Counted from the first letter of the stretch, positions 15,751 through 27,229 are shown. The stretch is DNA of 64,000 nt from Ipomoea triloba (GCF_003576645.1 NC_044922.1:1047904-1111903), one strand, 5' to 3'. Made by a program: numbers and translations. Notes: generated from the letters alone by a model not told the origin.

Positions 15751-17890
15751 ATTTATACGCGTTAAAAAAGTACAATATGTTTTCTATTAAACTTCTACAA
15801 TGCTTTTTAATGCCAACAAATAAAAAAGAAAAAGAAAGAAAATAGAATGACATTTTTGTGCCATTGTGGTATGTTACTTTTTGTCACATGTTATTTCCTA
15901 CAAAGATACATTTTTGTCACTTGTTACTTTTCTTTTCTTTTCTTTTCTTTTTGTTTTTCTTTTTTCAATTCAATTGATGCGATAATTAAAATACATTCAC
16001 TTTTTATTTTTGGAAACTGACGTTATAGTATAAAGCATTGTAAAATTTTCATATATATATATATATATAGAAAATTTTTACAATGTCATAAATTAAATTT
16101 CAATACCGTAAGTGCACTTTATGCCCTGTAGAGTTGCATAGTACTCTTCCTCCTATTTATATCTGACAAAGTATAACGTGTAATTTTATAAAACACACGA
16201 TATTATAACTCACGACATTATAAAACTGGTAAATGTAATGTATGATGAATAAAAGGCCACATTGTATATTGTACAAGGAATAAGACAAAGAAGTAAATGA
16301 TTCATAGTTTCATACTTATAGTTTGGTGTGTGCATATACTATACTATACATTGACAGCTGCTAAGAATGACAGTATCATGGACTGTCTCTTGCCTTCATT
16401 AATGCAATCGAGGCTCTTACGAAAGCACCCAAATTCAATGTTCTGAGAACTTTGCAGTAATCTATTCACTACCCCTCTGTAAAGAGAGCTTTCAATTTAG
16501 ATAGATATATAGTGCAAGTTTTTCAAAATACATTTAATTATACAGAGGTTGAGAGCCACAAAACTTTGCAGTTCACCATAAAAGCTTAACTAATTATCAT
16601 TTAATGTGAAAAAAAATCTGGTGAAGATGTAACAATATTGAGTATTCTTATATTTTTCGGACTAAGTCGTAGATCCTATGAACACGGCACGTTTTTAGTC
16701 CTTAGGCCAATAAGGAATTGTACACTTCATCAGTTGCACAGAATCCCGCTCCTCAACCCCTAGTCCAAGTAGTTTAGGGAGCCCAACTCGTGATTGTGTC
16801 GGTTGCACAGAATTCCGCTCCCCCCCCTCCCCACTCAGTAAGTCTAGGAAGCTCAACTCCAAATTATTTATGGTATGTAGGGTTTGAATCCCTAAACATT
16901 GCGGCTTAAAATGAGTTTCAAGTGTGACAACCCATCTATCAGACAACTACTTTGGGGTCTTGAGTATTGTACGTTATATTTGTTTTAGGGAAAAAAAGTT
17001 TTTGGTCACTTAGTTATTTTTGAATTATAATTTGGATATTTAATTGTTAAACGAATTATAATTTTAGTCCATCGATTGATTGAGACATCAAATTTTAATT
17101 GTAACCAAGGCTTTATTATAATGGTATATTTGTAACTTTCAATTAATTATCTATTCTCACATAAAATACAAATGGAGTTTTATGTCTCAATCAATTAATT
17201 AGAGACTGAATTTATAACTTGTTTATAATTAAAGAACTATATTTGTAAAATTTGAAAGAAACGAGCTAGATTTATAATTCATGAATGATTGAGATATCAA
17301 GAGTGTGATTTTCTTTATTTTTATTCAAGAGTTAGTTGATTTTTTCTTGACGTTGGTGTATTAATTAAACGGTGAAATATCAAATGCTTATTAAATGTTT
17401 TGTTATTATATTTTGAATTAATTGCATTTTTTATTTTTAAGAGACATAAATTAAATAGTCAAATTTATTAGGACTCTATAAATCTATAATAAAATTAGTC
17501 TATTTTTTTAATGATAGAAATTCGAGAATATGCACTATATAAATCTTACCGAGAGTGTACGGGATAAATCCTATTATTGCTATGAAATTAGTCTTTTTAA
17601 TTTTAAGAATGAATCATGCAAAATTTAAGCCTTATTTTTACTTATTTTAATGATCAAAAGTACAATTAATCATAAGATTTCTTTAGTGTACGTCAAGGGT
17701 TTCACCTTCTGCAATGGAAAATGCCTTCTTCTTCTTCTTCTTTTGGGAAAATTAAAAGAAACAAAAGACAAATAAACAACATTAAATATTTTTATCAGAA
17801 AAAAAAGGGGAAATTTGCTGATGTGAGGTCACTTTCACGAATTTATGAAAATTCGCAATGATAAATATTCTATTTTATTATTTTATTTTA
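15750..17890. other. AT-rich intergenic region
   Basis: No confident gene. It includes the hairpin at 16036-16085, a CT-rich run near 15,925-15,965 and a stretch at 16,350-16,500 that stays open on the minus strand and is discussed in the findings. Around 16,860-16,890 GGTTTGAATCCC resembles a pol III B box, but no A box is convincing. Confidence 0.45.
16036..16085. repeat. perfect AT-rich hairpin
   Basis: Arms CATTGTAAAATTTTC (16036-16050) and GAAAATTTTTACAATG (16070-16085) are inverse complements with one extra T, separated by a (TA)n loop. It may be a tiny MITE or a cruciform-forming repeat. Confidence 0.85.
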
Positions 17891-17907
17891 TGGCCGTAGG
17901 TTATAAC

Positions 17908-17990
17908 CATGGTTACAGTAAGCGCTAGGCACTAGGCGCTAGTCGAGCTATCGATAGAGTATAGCGCCTAGGCAGTATAATACATACATA

Positions 17991-18024
<34 letters not shown>

Positions 18025-18171
18025 ATAGTGCACTCGATGAATTAGCAAGGTTGACTCAGCCGATTTCGCCTCCAACTCAATGAAGTCGGGCGCTTAAATG
18101 GTTGTTTAGGAAGTAATTCACTTTGGCATAGAAGCGCCTAGATGGTTTCCTTGGCCAATTTTTACAATAGT
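17908..18171. mobile_element. hAT-type MITE with GCGCCTAGG-rich ends
   Basis: A 264-bp element lies between two copies of the 8-bp direct repeat GTTATAAC (17900-17907 and 18172-18179), the target-site length of hAT elements. The 5' end reads CATGGTTACAGTAAGCGC and the 3' end, inverted, CACTATTGTAAAAATTGG, so the inverted termini are imperfect. The interior holds a long (TA)n run and AGGCGC/GCGCCTAG motifs shared with the elements at 32743 and 34945. No transposase. Confidence 0.75.
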
Positions 18172-18422
18172 GTTATAACTAAAATAAAATATAAAAAAAA
18201 CTTTTAAAAAAATTCTCTCCTCTCTTTCAAGGAAAAAAAGCAACACTGTGAGTGGGTGAAATTCTAAAAAAAAAAAGTCACCGACCAAAAAGTGCAATAA
18301 GATTTTGGTCTAATGCCTTTACAGTATGTTGGGTCCAAGCCCTCTTCTGCAGTCTAGTTTTTCAATTATTTTGTCCCAAGTAGGCTCCATCTCCATTTTC
18401 ATAAAATGTAAAAAATTACTAA

Positions 18423-18723
18423 GGGTGTGTTTGGTTGGGGGGTTTAGGCATAAGGTATGAGTATCAAAGTGATTGTTAGTGTTTGGTTGATAGGTTTTGT
18501 GAATGCTACTATGGGTTTGGAATACCTCATTAATGGCAAAACCCATACCCTTATTAAATAAGGGTTTCATCTTCCTTCATCATTTTTTCCCCAACTATTA
18601 ATAATCATTCCCATTCCACCCAACTACCAAACATGCTAAATACTTTCACCAAAACCCATTACCCTTACCAAGTATTAGATACCCATTCCGATTCCGATTC
18701 TCATGTGCGAACCAAACGCACCC
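18423..18723. mobile_element. Tourist/Harbinger-like MITE
   Basis: A 301-bp element with 14-bp terminal inverted repeats GGGTGTGTTTGGTT and AACCAAACGCACCC (one mismatch), flanked by TAA (18420-18422 and 18724-18726), the 3-bp target duplication of PIF/Harbinger elements. No coding capacity. This end sequence is very common in plant genomes. Confidence 0.85.
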
Positions 18724-18726
18724 TAA

Positions 18727-19309
18727 TATTTTATGTTATAGATTCGGAGTTTCTTGATTTGGACTAAGAGTATTATTGAGTTACGTTGAAGCAACATATC
18801 AATTGACCATGAAAGTAAATTTAAATTGGTCTAGGGTGAAATATGGACCGGGCTGGTTCAAGATGCATGAGTGACGGTAAAAGTTATCATGACAGTAAAT
18901 TGAAAACAAGTAGGGATTTGAGAATTATAAACAGTTTCATTCAATACTTATTTAAATATGCGTGTTGAAGTCAGAATCATAAGAATCTATTCTAAATGTG
19001 AGTAGGAATAGCACAAACATATATTTTCGAATACTCCTAATTATACAGTTTTTTTTTTTAATGATTTTAGAGTCTTGTGATCAATAAAATTGTGATCATG
19101 TATTAGAAATAAATTACATTTGTATGTGATTACATTTTTATTTTATATTTGAAATTATAGAAAAGAGGATGTAAAATTAAATATTGCACAAGATCAGACA
19201 CCTATTTCATTGATTCTTTTAATTATAACCTAAATAGTGTTAATATAATTGATAAAGAGTAATCTTAATTATATTTATACAATTAACAATATAATATTTG
19301 AATAATTTT
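18727..19309. other. intergenic, AT-rich
   Basis: I see no gene or structured repeat here. Confidence 0.5.
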
Positions 19310-19322
19310 AGACCAAGTTTAT

Positions 19323-19807
19323 TTTTTTGACACAAAAGGCGAATATATTAAGTAGGAATCAAGTGAGAAATACAAACAGGCCAGGTGGGGAAGACTCCCA
19401 CAACCCAATTCAATGACAGACATTGAAGATAGACGTTGAACTAGTCGCTGGTTGTGAGCTACCTGATTCGAGGACAGACGTTGAAGATAGACGTTGAACT
19501 AGTCGCTGGTTGTGAGCTACCTGATCCAATGACCTTTTGACATGGTGAACAGACACGTTTTTTATGCCTTTAGCAATCACATGTCATTGCTTAACAACTA
19601 AATCCACATAAGAAAGATCTAACGATAGCAAATTAAAAGCAACACAAAAATTTAAACAATCAGTTTCAAGCATAATATTATTAATTAATAGCACGCTCCT
19701 TTAACCAAGACTAAGCTTCCTTTGCTGCCATTGCTTCAGCAAGATAAGGATCGTCATTACCACCTATCGACTCGGGCTGCCACAAGCAGATCACAAAGGA
19801 CATCTTC
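19323..19807 (-). mobile_element. 5'-truncated L1-type LINE remnant (RNase H end)
   Basis: On the minus strand, broken frames give AEAMAAKEA, SWLKERAIN, LETDCLNFCVAFN and VHHVKRSLDQVAH. These follow the order of the C-terminal RNase H domain found in plant non-LTR retroelements. An A tail (T run on the + strand near 19323-19328) and 13-bp target duplications AGACCAAGTTTAT at 19310-19322 and 19808-19820 delimit the insertion. Several in-frame stops and frame changes make it inactive. It contains a later 58-bp tandem duplication (about 19,411-19,526). Confidence 0.8.
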
Positions 19808-20000
19808 AGACCAAGTTTATATAATTTAAATTGTATGTTTAAACTTTTGAATCGATGACTTGATTTTGAAGAGAGTCAGAGAATAATATGATATATCATG
19901 TCAACGAAAACTAAAAGACGTTTTAGATAATAATGTTACAAACAATAATGTAAATATGGAGGAGGTTAGTTCCTAATGGAGCTTAGCATAAACCCTAACC

Positions 20001-20768
20001 CTAATCCACCTTGCATATGCTCCGACAAATAGGACATGTCCCATTTATCCTCAACCATCTAACAATGCATAGGTTGTGGAATCTATGCGAGCATGGAGAC
20101 AATGGAGTAATCACCTCCTCCACCTTGAATTCTTCCAAGCACACACAACACGATTCATCAATGTTGTCTACACTCTCAAGCTCCACTTTCTTCAGCATTG
20201 AAATATCCCCCTCGGATAACCCTACCCGAGCGGCCTCCTCTTCTTCCTCCTCATCCTCATCCTCGTCGCTACTATCATCGCTACTATCACTATCACTGTT
20301 ACCGTTAAAATCAGTGAGCTCCACGCCGATGCCGGCCGTCGGAGGAGACCGATCCGTACCGCCGGAAACCGCTAAATTGGTGTCTTCCATCGCCAGTATT
20401 GACGCCACCTCATGCGGAGTCCTCCGCGGCGGCAATATATGTACGTCCGGGCCGGGAACGGTTTCTATGACCATTATAACGAGCATTCCGTGCCGCCAAT
20501 TGCCGTTTTGCGCGTCGGAGAAAGCCATCATCGCCGCGGTTCGAGCGATTTCGTCGGCGAATGCACCCAATTCATCGCGGTACAGGTCGAGTGCGGCGGA
20601 GAAGAAGGCCAATGCGGTTAACGGCGAAGCCAAATCTTGCCGAGGATTAAGGTCTAATCTTTCGTAGTCTTCTCGAGTCATGTGATGGAGAAGAAATAAG
20701 CTGTGGTTTGGGTCGGCATGACGGGAGCAGCGGATGAAGCATCTTCTTACCATTTTGTCCTTTGTCAA
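20001..20768 (-). CDS. RING-H2 finger protein, putative E3 ubiquitin ligase
   Basis: An intron-less 255-residue ORF. The C-terminal RING-H2 finger has the order C207-x2-C210, C226-x-H228-x2-H231-x2-C234 and C245-x2-C248, with a tryptophan at 238, so all eight zinc ligands are present. RING-H2 proteins bind an E2 and promote ubiquitin transfer to a substrate. Upstream of the finger is a low-complexity acidic and serine stretch (about 155-178). The N-terminal 150 residues carry LTALAFFSAALDLY and a MAFSDAQNGNWRHGMLVIM segment; I do not recognise this part and predict no membrane helix. It starts at the first ATG of the ORF; a second ATG lies five codons in. Substrate unknown. Confidence 0.88.
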   Translation of the reverse strand: MTKDKMVRRCFIRCSRHADPNHSLFLLHHMTREDYERLDLNPRQDLASPLTALAFFSAALDLYRDELGAFADEIARTAAMMAFSDAQNGNWRHGMLVIMVIETVPGPDVHILPPRRTPHEVASILAMEDTNLAVSGGTDRSPPTAGIGVELTDFNGNSDSDSSDDSSDEDEDEEEEEEAARVGLSEGDISMLKKVELESVDNIDESCCVCLEEFKVEEVITPLSPCSHRFHNLCIVRWLRINGTCPICRSICKVD

Positions 20769-20878
20769 GAAACTGAGAAAATTTTTCAGAAAGAGATGAG
20801 TGAGGGTAAAAATGTAAATTTACTGTTTAGTGACAAGCATTTTGGATTATTATACAATTCAATAATTATTTAGCAATT

Positions 20879-21190
20879 GAGTAAATTGTCATTTTGGTCC
20901 CGTGACTAGTGAATTCTTGTTAATTGCAATTCACGACTTTTAAAACTGTTAATTTAGTATCTTAATTATTCAATTTTTATCAATTTTGGTCATTCCGGTC
21001 AAATCTAACAGGAAAAGGTAAAATGTGGTCGCCACCGGCATCGCTTGCGGTGGAGGCAAAGGCCATTTGGCCGGTAATTTGACGACCAAAATTGATACAA
21101 ATTGAATAATTAAGATACTAAATTGACAATTTTGAAAGTTGTGGATTACAATTAACAATACCCCAATAGTAGCAAGACCAAAATTTAGCT
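20879..21190. mobile_element. fold-back MITE, copy a
   Basis: Arms of about 110 bp are inverse complements: the left arm contains TTTAGTATCTTAATTATTC and the right arm its complement, GAATAATTAAGATACTAAA, round a short GC-rich loop (CCACCGGCATCGC). No coding capacity. Confidence 0.8.
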
Positions 21191-22323
21191 GCACAAACAT
21201 AGTAACAATTAGTATAGTAACAATTAATATAGACTTAATACTTAAAATGGTCTGATTATTTTATAATTTTCCAAATATGTCCGTAACTATTTATTTAGAG
21301 ATAATACTCAAAATAGTTCCGATTGTTCCATATATAATTTTAAAATCTATCCTTAGCAATCAATTCACCCAAAATAGATATTTAATTATGCAAAATTTTA
21401 CCCATCTTATTCATACGTTACTTATAGCAAAGACTAAACTGAGCAAAGTTTTGCTTAACAGATGGAGCCTTTTGAGTGAATTCATAATCGATGACCAATT
21501 TAAAAATTACTACATTCTAACAGAGTCAGTAATATTAAAAAAAAAAAGTAAATTGAGTTGAAGAATCAAGCTAAGCAAGTTGAGCGAATTACAACGAATT
21601 AAACAAGTGGGTGGGATTATAGTTAGAATAATTTGATTTAATCTAAGTTCAAGATGTATGTTTTTTATAAGTATATTAGATCTGATTTATCAATTTACTA
21701 GATTTTCAAAACATTAGTACAAAATATTTAGTTCAAAGTTCTAGTCAATATAATTCTCCATTCAAAATTGCAAAAACTCATAACTCATGGGTGAAGATTG
21801 AAAAATAATAGTGGATAAAAACCATAGCTTTAAATATATAACTAGATTAGTCACGTACCGATTGACGCTGATGGCAAACAGAGGTGTTGAGAGTTTGTGG
21901 TGATTAACGTGGTGAATCGCAAATCAAGATCAGAGGTTGATTTTGAAATTAGATGCTTCGTATAGATTGAAATCGGCGATGGCGGAAAGAAGATCAATGA
22001 AGATCAGAGACTTTGAGTTTTGTTGCTATGTGCCGATGGAGATCAATGACGGTAAATCCTAGGTTGATGGAGATATTATCGATGGAGCTCGGCGATGGCA
22101 TATTAGAGATGGAATCTAGGGTTTTGAAATTAGTTGTTACGTACTAATGGAGAGCGGCGGCACCAATTGGACAATAATAGATTTAGGGTTGGGATTCGTT
22201 GTAAGAGAGTGTAAAAGAAATGGTCGGAGCGGGCCGACGACATGGCCCAAAATAAGAGGAAATTTGGCCCAATAATGGAGGTAGTGGAGGCGTGCAAACA
22301 TCGTGCGAAAGAGAGAATAAATC

Positions 22324-22614
22324 TGTTGGAACCCTAAGCCCATTTGTCAATAGGCCCATTAATTAGGTTATTGCCTATTCATGTATAAATAGTGGTAGTC
22401 TGTACAGTTCTAGATACAGAGAAATATATGAATATACTTTATTCTCTCACATATTCACATGGTATCAGAGCAATCACCTGGGTTTGTTGCTTAGGGGGAG
22501 TCTAGTTTGGTATGTAAACTTCGCCGTTCTTTGTATGGTTTAAAGCAGTCTCCACATGCATGGTTTGCGAGATTTAGCTCTGTGGTGTGTGAGTTTTGTA
22601 TGGTCCGAAGTGAA
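22324..22614 (+). mobile_element. Ty1-copia deletion derivative (LTR, primer site, reverse-transcriptase scrap)
   Basis: A 136-bp LTR-like segment (22324-22459) starts TGTTGG, ends TTCACA and contains TATAAATAG. It is followed at 22460 by TGGTATCAGAGC, the primer-binding site complementary to initiator tRNA-Met used by plant copia elements. Only 38 bases later, 22510-22614 encodes SLYGLKQSPHAWFARFSS, a conserved piece of copia reverse transcriptase. Gag, protease, integrase and the 3' LTR are absent. The right edge joins the next long repeat unit. Confidence 0.8.
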
Positions 22615-22639
22615 AATTTCAATAATTATTTAGCAATGG

Positions 22640-23022
22640 AGTAAATTGTCATTTTAGTCCTATGATCATTGGAGTCTTGTTAATTGTAATTCACGACTTT
22701 TAAAACTGTTAATTTAGTATCTTAACTATTCAATTTTTATCAATTTTGGTCATTCCAGTCAAATCTAACGAGGAAATATTAAAAGGTAAAATGTGGTGGC
22801 CACCGGCATCGCTCGCGGCGGAGGCAAAGGCCTGACTAAAATACTCTCATTATTTTACCTATTAATATTTTCTGGTGAGATTTGGCCGGTAATTTGACAA
22901 CAAATCACCAATGACCAAAATTGATAAAAATTGAATAGTTAAGGTATTAAATTAACAATTTTAAAAGTTGTGGATTGCAATTAGCAAGACCCCAATAGTA
23001 ACAGGACCAAAATTTAACTGCA
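22640..23022. mobile_element. fold-back MITE, copy b
   Basis: Same family as the element at 20879, with inverted arms of about 110 bp but a longer loop containing an extra segment of about 70 bp (ACTCTCATTATTTTACC) not present in copy a. Confidence 0.78.
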
Positions 23023-23567
23023 CAAACATAGTAACAATTAATATAGAGTTAATACTTAAAATGGTCTGATTATTTTATAATTTTCTAAATATGTCCGTAA
23101 CTATTTATTTAGAGTTAATACTCAAAATAGTTCTGATTGTTCCATATATAATTTTCAAATCTATCCTTAACAATCAATTCACCCAAAATGAATATTTAAT
23201 TATGTAAGATTTTACCCATTTTAGTCCTACGTCACTTACACCAAAGACTAAATTGAGCAAAGTTTTGCTTAACCAATGGAGCCTTTTGAGTGAATTGATA
23301 ATCAGGGACCAGTTTAAGAATTACGACATAATCAAAGAACTATTTTGTGTATTATCTCATAAAAATGTAAAATTACTGTTTAGTGACAATCATTATATTA
23401 TACAATTCAAGAATTTTTTAGCAATTTCTTGTTCTAAAATGATTGATTAATTGAAATTTTCACTGTACAAAAATGAAGAACAATTAATATATCTATCCGA
23501 TCCATATATACAAAACCATATATGACACAAGAAGTTTAATTTATACAACATTAAATTAATTAAATTG

Positions 23568-23707
23568 GCCAAGGACCTTGTGATCCAGTGGCATCAAACC
23601 CTTCCCTTTATACGGGAGGTGGTGGGTTCGAGTCTCAATGGATGCAATACTTACTCTTGTGCTTCAATAGGTTTCTAATAGAGTTAGTAGTATTAAAAAA
23701 AAAAAAA
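23568..23707 (+). mobile_element. tRNA-derived SINE
   Basis: A short element with a pol III B-box-like GTGGGTTCGAGTC, the end AATAGAGTTAGTAGTATT and an A tail. It is flanked by ATTAAATTG at 23559-23567 and 23708-23716, a likely target-site duplication. Related copies are at 42605 and 61400. Confidence 0.75.
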
Positions 23708-26419
23708 ATTAAATTGAATTGAAGAAATCTAGCTAAGAAAGTGGAGCGAATTAAACAAGTGGTTGGGATTATAGTTAAAATAATTTGATTTAATCTAAGT
23801 TCAAGATGTATGCTTTTTATAAGTATATTAGATCTGATTTATCAATTTACTAGATTTTCAAAAAATTAGTACAAAATATTTAGTTCAAAGTTCTAATCAA
23901 TATAATTCTCCATTCAAAATTGCAAAAACTCATGGGTGAAGATTGAAAAAATAATAGTGGATAAAAATGATAGCTTTAAATATATAACTAGATTAGTCAC
24001 ATACCGATTGACGATGATGGTGAACAGAGGTGTTGAGAATTTGTGGTGATTAACGATGGTGAATGGCAAATCAAGATCCGAGGTTGATTTTGAAATTAGA
24101 TGCTTCATATAGATGGAAATCGGCGATGGCGGAAAGTAGATCAATGAAGATTGGAGACTTTGAGTTTTGTTGTTATGTACCGATGGAGATCAATGACGGT
24201 AAATCCTAGGTTGATGGAGATGTTATCGATGGAGCTTGGCGATGGCATATCAAAGATGGAATCACCCTCGTCGATGGAGCGGGCCGACGACATAACCCAA
24301 AATAAGAGGAAATTTGGCCCAATAACGGAGGCAGTGGAGGCATGCAAGCATCGTGCGAAAGAGAGAAGAAATCCAACTAGGATTCTAGGAAGATAGAAGC
24401 ATAGTTTGAGCATAGAGGTATTGGTAGAGATCGGCGAATTGGAGATGGAAATCTAAGGTTTTGAAATTAGTTATTACGTACTAGTGGACATCAGTGATGA
24501 CAATTGGACATACACTTAGGAAAAGGTGAAAATGGTGGATTAGAATCCGTGCTACTCTGATACTAGTTGTCATGATCAATCACTTACTACTTGCCAACCT
24601 GAATTGCATAATAGATTATGTTACTTATATTTTTATATTATTATTTTCTCTATTGATTATATAACATAATATCGTACAATAATATGTATTTGATGGAGAT
24701 CAATGACGGTAAATCCTAGGTTGATGGAGATGTTATCGACGGAGCTTGGCGATGGCATATCATAGATGGAATCTAGGGTTTTGAAATTAGTTGTTACGTA
24801 CTAATGGAGAGCGGCGGCACCAATTGGACAATAATAGATTTAGGGTTAGGATTCGTTGTAAAAGAAATGGTCGGAGCGGGCCGACGACATGGCCCAAAAT
24901 AAGAGGAAATTTGGCCCAAAAACGGAGGCAGTGGAGGCGTGCAAGCATCGTGCCACGAAAGAGAGAAGAAATCCAACTAGGATTCTAGAAAGATAGAAAC
25001 ATAGTTTGATCATAGAGTAATTGCTCATATTTAAAAAAGTGATGGCAAATCAAGGTTCGATGAAGGGCGTTTTGATCTTTTTAGTCTTTTTTTTTTAATC
25101 AAAATATCCTCATTTGGTTATAGTATTATTGTGTCATTACCATTTTTTGTCATCCGTCAACAAAATCGTTAAAATTTTGTTAAATACAAGGGAGTTTTGA
25201 TCTTTCTTTTTTTATTTTATTTTATTTTATTTTATTTACACAAAGTAGGTTAACCCCTCTATATTTTTTTACTTTTTTTTTTCAAAAAATCTATAGTTAA
25301 AGACCAAAATGCTTTTGTATTTAACGACATTTAAATTGTTTTGTTGATTGACGATGATGGTGAACAGAGGTGTTGAGAGTTTGTGGTGATTAACGATGGT
25401 GAATCGCAAATCAAGATCACAGGTTGATTTCGAAATTAGATGCTTCTTATAGATGGAAATCAGCGATGACGGAAAGTAGATCAATGAAGATCAGGGTTTT
25501 GAGTTTTGTTGCTATGTGCCGATGGAGATTAATGATGGTAAATCATAGGTTGATTGAGATGTTATGTGTCAATGGAACTTGGCGATAGCAGATCAGAGAT
25601 GGAATATAGGGTTTTGAAATTAGTTGTTACATACTAATGGAGAGCGGCGACACCAATTGGACAACAATAGATTTAGGGTTGGGATTCATTGAGATTATGA
25701 ATATGTAATTTTTTATTAAATAAAAATTTATTTTCAATTATATATTTAATTTGTCAAAGTTAGTGGGGACACCTAACCCACCGATTCTAGAAGAGTGTAA
25801 AAGAAATTGACAGAGTGGCCGACAACATGGCCCAAAATAAGAGGAAATTTGACCCAATAACTGAGGTAGTGGAGGCGTGCAAGCATCGTGCAAAAGAGAG
25901 AAGAAATCCAACTAGGATTCTAGGAAGATAAAAGCATAGTTTGAGCATAGAGTAATTGCACATATTTAAAAAAACGATGGCAAATCAAGGTCCGTAGAAG
26001 ATTAAAGACTTTGAAATTAGTTGCTATATATGTGTTGATGGAGATCAATGGTGAAATATCGTAGATCAAACAGATAAGAGATTTTGAAATTAGATGCTAA
26101 GTATTGGTAGAGATCGGCGAATTGGAGATGGAAATCTAAGGTTTTGAAATTAGTTGTTACGTACTAGTGGACATCAGTGATGACAATTGGACATACACTT
26201 AGGAAAAGGTGAAAATGGTGGATTAGGGTCCGTACTACTCTGATACTAGTTGTTATGATCAATCACTTACTACTTGCCAACCTGAATTGCATAATAGATT
26301 ATGTTACTTATATTTTTATATTATTATTTTCTCTACTGATTATATAACATAATATCGTACAATAATATGTATTTTTTTCACAAATTGAAAAATTACCAAA
26401 TTCTAAACTTCTCTAAAAA

Positions 26420-26715
26420 GATATGAATAATTAGAGCAAGCCCATTAGTTTGAGATTTAAGTTGGTTTTGGAAAAAAAAAAAAAAAAACTAAAGAAAATA
26501 ACGCGCCCGCATGGAGTGCACGCACCGGCTAGGCGCTTTTGCAGCGCCTCACGTGAACTAACGGTGCCTTTTTCATCTTTGGTGTGACCTAGTATATAAA
26601 TGAAAAGCCAAGTTATTGCATAAGAACATCAAATCTTCTCTCTCTTCTTCCTCTATCATCCACATCAGCTAAGTCCCACAAAAAATAATCCAAAAATCAT
26701 CTAATAAGAACGCCC
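26420..26715. mobile_element. possible MITE
   Basis: The segment opens TTAGAGCAAGCCCATTAG and closes AATAAGAACGCCCTTA, weakly complementary ends flanked by TTA. It has no coding region, and weak ends keep the call tentative. Confidence 0.35.
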
Positions 26716-27091
26716 TTAGAGCATCCACATCAATATTGGTCTTTTAGGTGACACTTAGAATAGAGAAGATGGAGAAAAAAAAAAGGAGAAAAAACAAAAG
26801 GGAAAAAAAAAAAAAAGAAGCTAAGAGACAAAAAAACAAAAACGAACAAAGTTTACTGCTTTATTTAGAGTGGCCACCAGCTGGCAGCCACTCTGAAGCA
26901 CCCCAACGAGCTAGGGCAGGCAGTGTGCGCCAAGCGTGCTTGCCATCTTTTTTTTAATTTTGACAAACTCTCAATTCTTACGGGAGTTAAATTTGTCAAA
27001 AAAACTCCCTCCCACATCAATTCTTTTCACACCAAACTAATTTTCTCTATGCTAAAAACCCAATAAAAACCACTACTATGTAAGCTCTTAG
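26716..27091. mobile_element. probable Harbinger-type MITE
   Basis: It begins GAGCATCCACATCAATATTGG after TTA and closes with the approximate complement, CACTACTATGTAAGCTC, before TTA. This is a common plant MITE end. The ORF at 26748-26957 inside it is low complexity and not a gene. Confidence 0.5.
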
Positions 27092-27229
27092 GCCATTTCC
27101 CAAATTTCACTTTTCTTGGTGTGAAGTGTTGATTATCCCAAACATTTATCACCCAAATCGCAATTACCCAAATTATTAAGGGGGGAAATAAGCAAATATA
27201 GAAAGCTTTACATCCCGTTACGTGTCGGT

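Larger units (their letters stand above)
20866..26400. repeat. array of long tandem repeat units with nested elements
   Basis: A unit of about 1.4-1.8 kb occurs at about 20,866-22,320 and 22,620-24,420, with partial copies at about 24,690-25,020 and 25,335-26,370. Shared blocks run in the same order: a fold-back element, an AT-rich middle, a SINE tail, then a stretch with GGTGTTGAGA, GATGGAGATCAATGACGG and GGCCCAAAATAAGAGGAAAT. A 270-bp segment ending at about 24,690 recurs almost unchanged ending at about 26,370. No complete coding region; the short ORFs here are repeats of each other and not genes. Confidence 0.8.

Noticed and set aside
16860..16895. tRNA gene suggested by GGTTTGAATCCC
   Set aside because: Only a B-box-like motif; no cloverleaf and no A box at a suitable distance.
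19988..20006. Telomere-like AAACCCTAACCCTAA
   Set aside because: Only two imperfect units by the end of the RING-H2 gene; too short to indicate an interstitial telomere.
20011..20667. 218-residue + strand ORF rich in serine
   Set aside because: Antisense shadow of the RING-H2 gene; the serine run is the complement of the acidic and serine stretch.
24151..24988. ORFs on both strands around 24.1-25.0 kb
   Set aside because: They are repeated in every unit of the non-coding tandem array and break at different places in each.
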